From: Chryseobacterium camelliae
GTDB taxonomy: Bacteria; Bacteroidota; Bacteroidia; Flavobacteriales; Weeksellaceae
Assembly: GCF_027920545.1 (NCBI RefSeq)
Contig: NZ_CP115859.1
Location: forward strand, 3,373,156-3,437,155
Length of the DNA: 64,000 nucleotides
Direction of reading: 5' to 3'
A model generated the notes under the pieces. It was not told the DNA's origin and searched no databases. It saw only the letters and a list, made by a program, of their open reading frames with translations. Every line of letters starts with the position of its first letter. The stretch's first letter is position 1. Shown here one piece after another: positions 61,465 to 64,000 of this stretch. A program made the translations under genes and the position numbers.

Positions 61465-61492
61465 AAAAAGGTATCTCACTGAGATACCTTTT
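61465..61492 (+). terminator. Rho-independent terminator after rarA
   Basis: AAAAAGGTATCTCACTGAGATACCTTTT with downstream T-rich sequence. Confidence 0.9.
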
Positions 61493-61520
61493 ATTATGTT
61501 TAAGTACTTTTGTCTACTTA

Positions 61521-61964
61521 TTAGTATTGATATTTTTGAACTGTAGTAATGAATAAGGTCTTTTTACCGTTGTATTCTTTTACTTCAGCTTTATCAATGA
61601 TATCAGCATAGATTTTAGTAGAAGAATCATTGAATTCATATCCTTCAATAATTACCGGATTATTTTCCGGAAGTTGGTATTGTGTGTTAAAGCCAGCTAG
61701 CGTCATCCAATCTAAAGTACCCACATCTTTCTTATACTTTACTTCTGTTAATCCGTTTTGCGCTAAATAACTGTATTTTTTTAGGCTTGCCGGAAGTGCA
61801 GCCGCTTTATAAGGAGTTGTACTTTGTACCATTGCCTTTCTTGCATTAAAAAGATTCACGGTTCCTACAGCATCATTACAAATAGCAAATTTTACATTTG
61901 GGCTTTTCTGTGCAAACAGCGTCACAGAAGCAAAAACTAATAAAGAGTATAGAATTTTTTTCAT
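61521..61964 (-). CDS. Secreted protein of unknown function
   Basis: 147 residues with a clear signal peptide (MKKILYSLLVFASVTLFAQ). One cysteine in the mature chain (FAICNDAVGTVNLFNARKAMVQSTTPYKAA). Otherwise a small polar beta-type protein ending VQKYQY. No family recognised. Single gene convergent with rarA. Confidence 0.75.
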   Translation of the reverse strand: MKKILYSLLVFASVTLFAQKSPNVKFAICNDAVGTVNLFNARKAMVQSTTPYKAAALPASLKKYSYLAQNGLTEVKYKKDVGTLDWMTLAGFNTQYQLPENNPVIIEGYEFNDSSTKIYADIIDKAEVKEYNGKKTLFITTVQKYQY

Positions 61965-62095
61965 AATCTAATAAATATAGGAATTAAAAACGTGATAAAT
62001 ATACTTCTTTTTTGTGAATTGTCAATAGAAAAATATATTATTTTGAGAATTGTTTAGAATAATGAAGTTTTATTGAACTTATTCTGCTAGAAATC

Positions 62096-62124
62096 AAAAA
62101 AAGCACCACGGTGAAGTGATGCTC
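62096..62124 (-). terminator. Rho-independent terminator of the surface-protein gene
   Basis: AGCATCAC TTCACC GTGGTGCT on the minus strand (one G-U pair) followed by TTTTTT. Confidence 0.8.
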
Positions 62125-62150
62125 TTTGCTTATATATTTTATAATATTTA

Positions 62151-62975
62151 TTAATTTGAGACTTTACTTACAGAAACTTTGACTTTTCCATCGGTTAATA
62201 ATCCAAGGCTTATACCACCGGTTTCAACGCCAAATGTAATAGTTTCTCCCGGATTTAGCTGGATCATTGTATTTAATGAGCTTGAAGTTACAGGAACAGC
62301 AGCTAAAGTCACCCCTAAAATAGAAACTCTTACCGCATCAAATATTTTTGTTTCATACACAGTGGTTCCGTTTTTTATAATGCCCAATACTTTACCACCT
62401 AGTAAGCCTAAATCTACCCCACCTTCTAATTGAAATTCATAATTTACCTCATATATGCCTGCTTCAGGTGCAGTATAAACGCCATTTACAAATGATGCAG
62501 AGTTACCTGCTTTTACATCAGTAGAAGTTAGATCTATTTTATTCCAGTCAGTTCCTGAAATCCCTAAACCTAATAGTGACCATGCTCCGTCTTTCATTGC
62601 ATACATGGCAGTACCCGTACCTGAACCTGAGCCTGAATTTCCATTTAATGATTTCCATGTACTACTAAGAGAATCATAATAATAATATCCGGGAGCTGTA
62701 ACATTCGTAGTCTTCGGGGTAGATGTTGTTACTGCAGCGGTAGCATATATTATCGTTCCATTTTGATTAGTGCCGTACATAGAATCTTTAGCGGCTAGCT
62801 GATTACCTGTAATTCTTGGAGGAATAAGCCCATCCGCTTTAGTTGCGTCTGCTGGACTACCGGTTACATCTAATGTAGCTGAGGGAGTAGTCGTATTGAT
62901 CCCGACATTCCCGGTCTGTGCTATGCCCGTGGCAAATAAGCCTAAGAAAATCAGGGTGTAGAAATTCTTTTTCAT
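62151..62975 (-). CDS. Secreted surface protein with a TNF/C1q-like beta domain
   Basis: 274 residues, signal peptide MKKNFYTLIFLGLFATGIAQ. It opens with the flavobacterial surface-protein segment GNVGINTTTPSATLDVTGSP and a Thr/Ser-rich linker (YYYYDSLSSTWKSLNGNSGSGSG). The last ~120 residues form an aromatic beta sandwich (ASFVNGVYTAPEAGIYEVNYEFQLEGG, NTMIQLNPGETITFGVETGG), reminiscent of C1q/TNF-like folds. That fold assignment is a guess; the exported nature is firm. Role unknown. Confidence 0.78.
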   Translation of the reverse strand: MKKNFYTLIFLGLFATGIAQTGNVGINTTTPSATLDVTGSPADATKADGLIPPRITGNQLAAKDSMYGTNQNGTIIYATAAVTTSTPKTTNVTAPGYYYYDSLSSTWKSLNGNSGSGSGTGTAMYAMKDGAWSLLGLGISGTDWNKIDLTSTDVKAGNSASFVNGVYTAPEAGIYEVNYEFQLEGGVDLGLLGGKVLGIIKNGTTVYETKIFDAVRVSILGVTLAAVPVTSSSLNTMIQLNPGETITFGVETGGISLGLLTDGKVKVSVSKVSN

Positions 62976-63446
62976 GTTCTTATATTTTAATTGTTTGTAT
63001 TCTGAGTAATTAGTGATGTAAATATAATAAAAAAAGTAATGCTTTTATAATTTTATTAACAAAAAAACTTAATAAAGAGATGATTTGTTTTGAAAAATAT
63101 TTCTATTTATTGATTATTTTGTTTTTTTTATTTTGAATATTATATCTTTTTATGATTTATTAACACTTTTTTGTTTAAAAATGTTAAAAATTTTAAATAA
63201 CCATAAAGTGAAATAATTTATGCGGTATTTTTAAAGTACTGAGGTTTAAATATTTTACTGTTCTTTTATAATGGTAATAGGTTAAACGTATATCCTTATC
63301 TGGTGAAAATAGCATACAACAAAAAAACGGTCTCAAAAGTGTCCTTACTTCCCAGACTTCTAAACAAGTTTTTTCATTTAAAAGCTTTCAGAGAAATATT
63401 TTTACTTTTGATACAGTCTCAGATGGTTTTGCTACTGACTAATTAC
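62976..63446. other. AT-rich intergenic region without a supported gene
   Basis: 471 bp, very AT-rich (62976-63240 mostly A/T runs). A 61-codon plus-strand frame from 63303 runs into the thioesterase gene, lacks a signal and is not supported. No hairpin or promoter is clear, apart from the general composition suited to upstream promoter DNA of the surface-protein gene. Confidence 0.5.
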
Positions 63447-63863
63447 TTATTCGGTATCCTTCCAGTTTTCGTTAATAAGTTCCATTAAAAAATCGGGGCA
63501 ATGGATGATTTTGTTGGCTTCGGCTGATAAAAAGAAAAGAGTAGTGGACGCTTCTGTTATTTTTACGTGTTCCTCATTATAAATTTCATATTCAAATTCT
63601 ATTCTTACTCCGGGTTTTCGTTTCAGGTAAGTATGGATTTCTAATTTTTGATCATACAAAGCAGGTTTTAAATACTTAATTTTATATTCAGAAACAGGTA
63701 ACCAAATTCCTTGATTTTCAATCTCGTTATAAGACATCCCAATACTGCGAAATATCTCAACTCTACCCAGTTCCAGGTACTCTGCATAGTTGCCATAATA
63801 GACATATTTCATAGGATCGGTTTCTCCGTAACGTACTCGTATTGAGTGGGTTGTGTGTATCAT
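63447..63863 (-). CDS. YbgC/FadM-type acyl-CoA thioesterase
   Basis: About 138 residues from ATG at 63863 (MIHTTHSIRVRYGETDPMKYVYYGNYAEYLELGRVEIFRSIG). The RVRYGETDPMKYVYYGNYAEYLE block is the signature of the YbgC hotdog family with its catalytic Asp. The frame reaches another ATG at 63884, but that lies only 2 bp from the -7 element (63886-63893), upstream of the expected transcript start. Hydrolyses acyl-CoA or acyl-ACP. Confidence 0.9.
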   Translation of the reverse strand: MIHTTHSIRVRYGETDPMKYVYYGNYAEYLELGRVEIFRSIGMSYNEIENQGIWLPVSEYKIKYLKPALYDQKLEIHTYLKRKPGVRIEFEYEIYNEEHVKITEASTTLFFLSAEANKIIHCPDFLMELINENWKDTE

Positions 63864-63885
63864 TTTCAGTCTCAAATTATACATA

Positions 63886-63893
63886 CAAATATA
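63886..63893 (-). promoter_or_regulatory. -7 element of the YbgC-type thioesterase gene
   Basis: TATATTTG on the minus strand, a full match; helps to choose ATG 63863 over 63884. Confidence 0.6.
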
Positions 63894-64000
63894 TTTTTAA
63901 ATAATCAATACCTGCAATATTTTTTTTTAAAAATAAAAAATTAGACCTTTGTCTTCCTTCTAAAAATTATACTAACAAAAGAATTAATCAGGGCATAAAT

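Noticed and set aside
63303..63488. 61-codon plus-strand ORF in the AT-rich gap
   Set aside because: It overlaps the end of the thioesterase gene, has no promoter or signal, and its composition is that of random AT-rich DNA.

Overview
The window is chromosomal DNA of a Flavobacteriia member, most likely Chryseobacterium or a close Weeksellaceae relative. The evidence is low GC, Bacteroidetes-type promoters (TAnnTTTG at -7, with almost no Shine-Dalgarno sequences), a PorT-family type IX secretion protein, a GLPGLI protein, a GG-leader peptide of the Chryseobacterium kind, a 6S-Flavo-like RNA and many signal-peptide or lipobox proteins of flavobacterial style. No rRNA, tRNA or CRISPR was seen.

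Layout. 1-1400: a peroxide/electrophile stress operon read leftward (nitroreductase, ohrR, ohr) with an OhrR-box-like operator on its promoter. 1587-3718: an SDR oxidoreductase, a lipoprotein and lipB. 3751-10391: a complete trp operon (trpL-E-G-D-C-F-B-A) behind a classical attenuator whose leader peptide has three consecutive Trp codons. 10431-20955: housekeeping genes (small lipoproteins and a cytochrome c, lysS, an OmpA protein, cydAB, gyrB, a lipid kinase). 21029-22309: a dicarboxylate/glutamate symporter.

22390-32809: an accessory island. It splits a perfect hairpin terminator into two halves and is bounded by the direct repeat CTGAAAG. It holds a truncated tyrosine recombinase, two inverted IS21-family copies (one with a frameshifted istA), a secreted RHS protein with a variable C-terminus and a lipoprotein that is probably its immunity partner, and a broken upstream RHS gene.

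32846-44916: ggt, an SDR-type threonine dehydrogenase-like gene, a degenerate deacetylase-like protein, a metallophosphoesterase, fabH, ubiE, porT, a coiled-coil gene with zapA, a 6S-like RNA, rny and an MFS transporter. 45083-49047: a six-cysteine GG-leader peptide, a YeiH-type transporter with its LysR regulator, and a CLC-F fluoride antiporter behind a fluoride riboswitch. 49057-63863: a GLPGLI protein, an isomerase-like protein, thioesterases, an ArsC-like protein, gcvT, idi, a serA-like dehydrogenase, mscL, nnrE/nnrD, yidD-lgt (Lgt with an extra secreted N-terminal domain) and rarA.

Most interesting: the element that targets a terminator hairpin, the fully readable trp attenuator, the fluoride riboswitch with its translational switch, the RHS toxin/immunity pair, three heptanucleotide tandem repeats (one inside the start of trpA), and the orphan Cys-rich GG-leader peptide.
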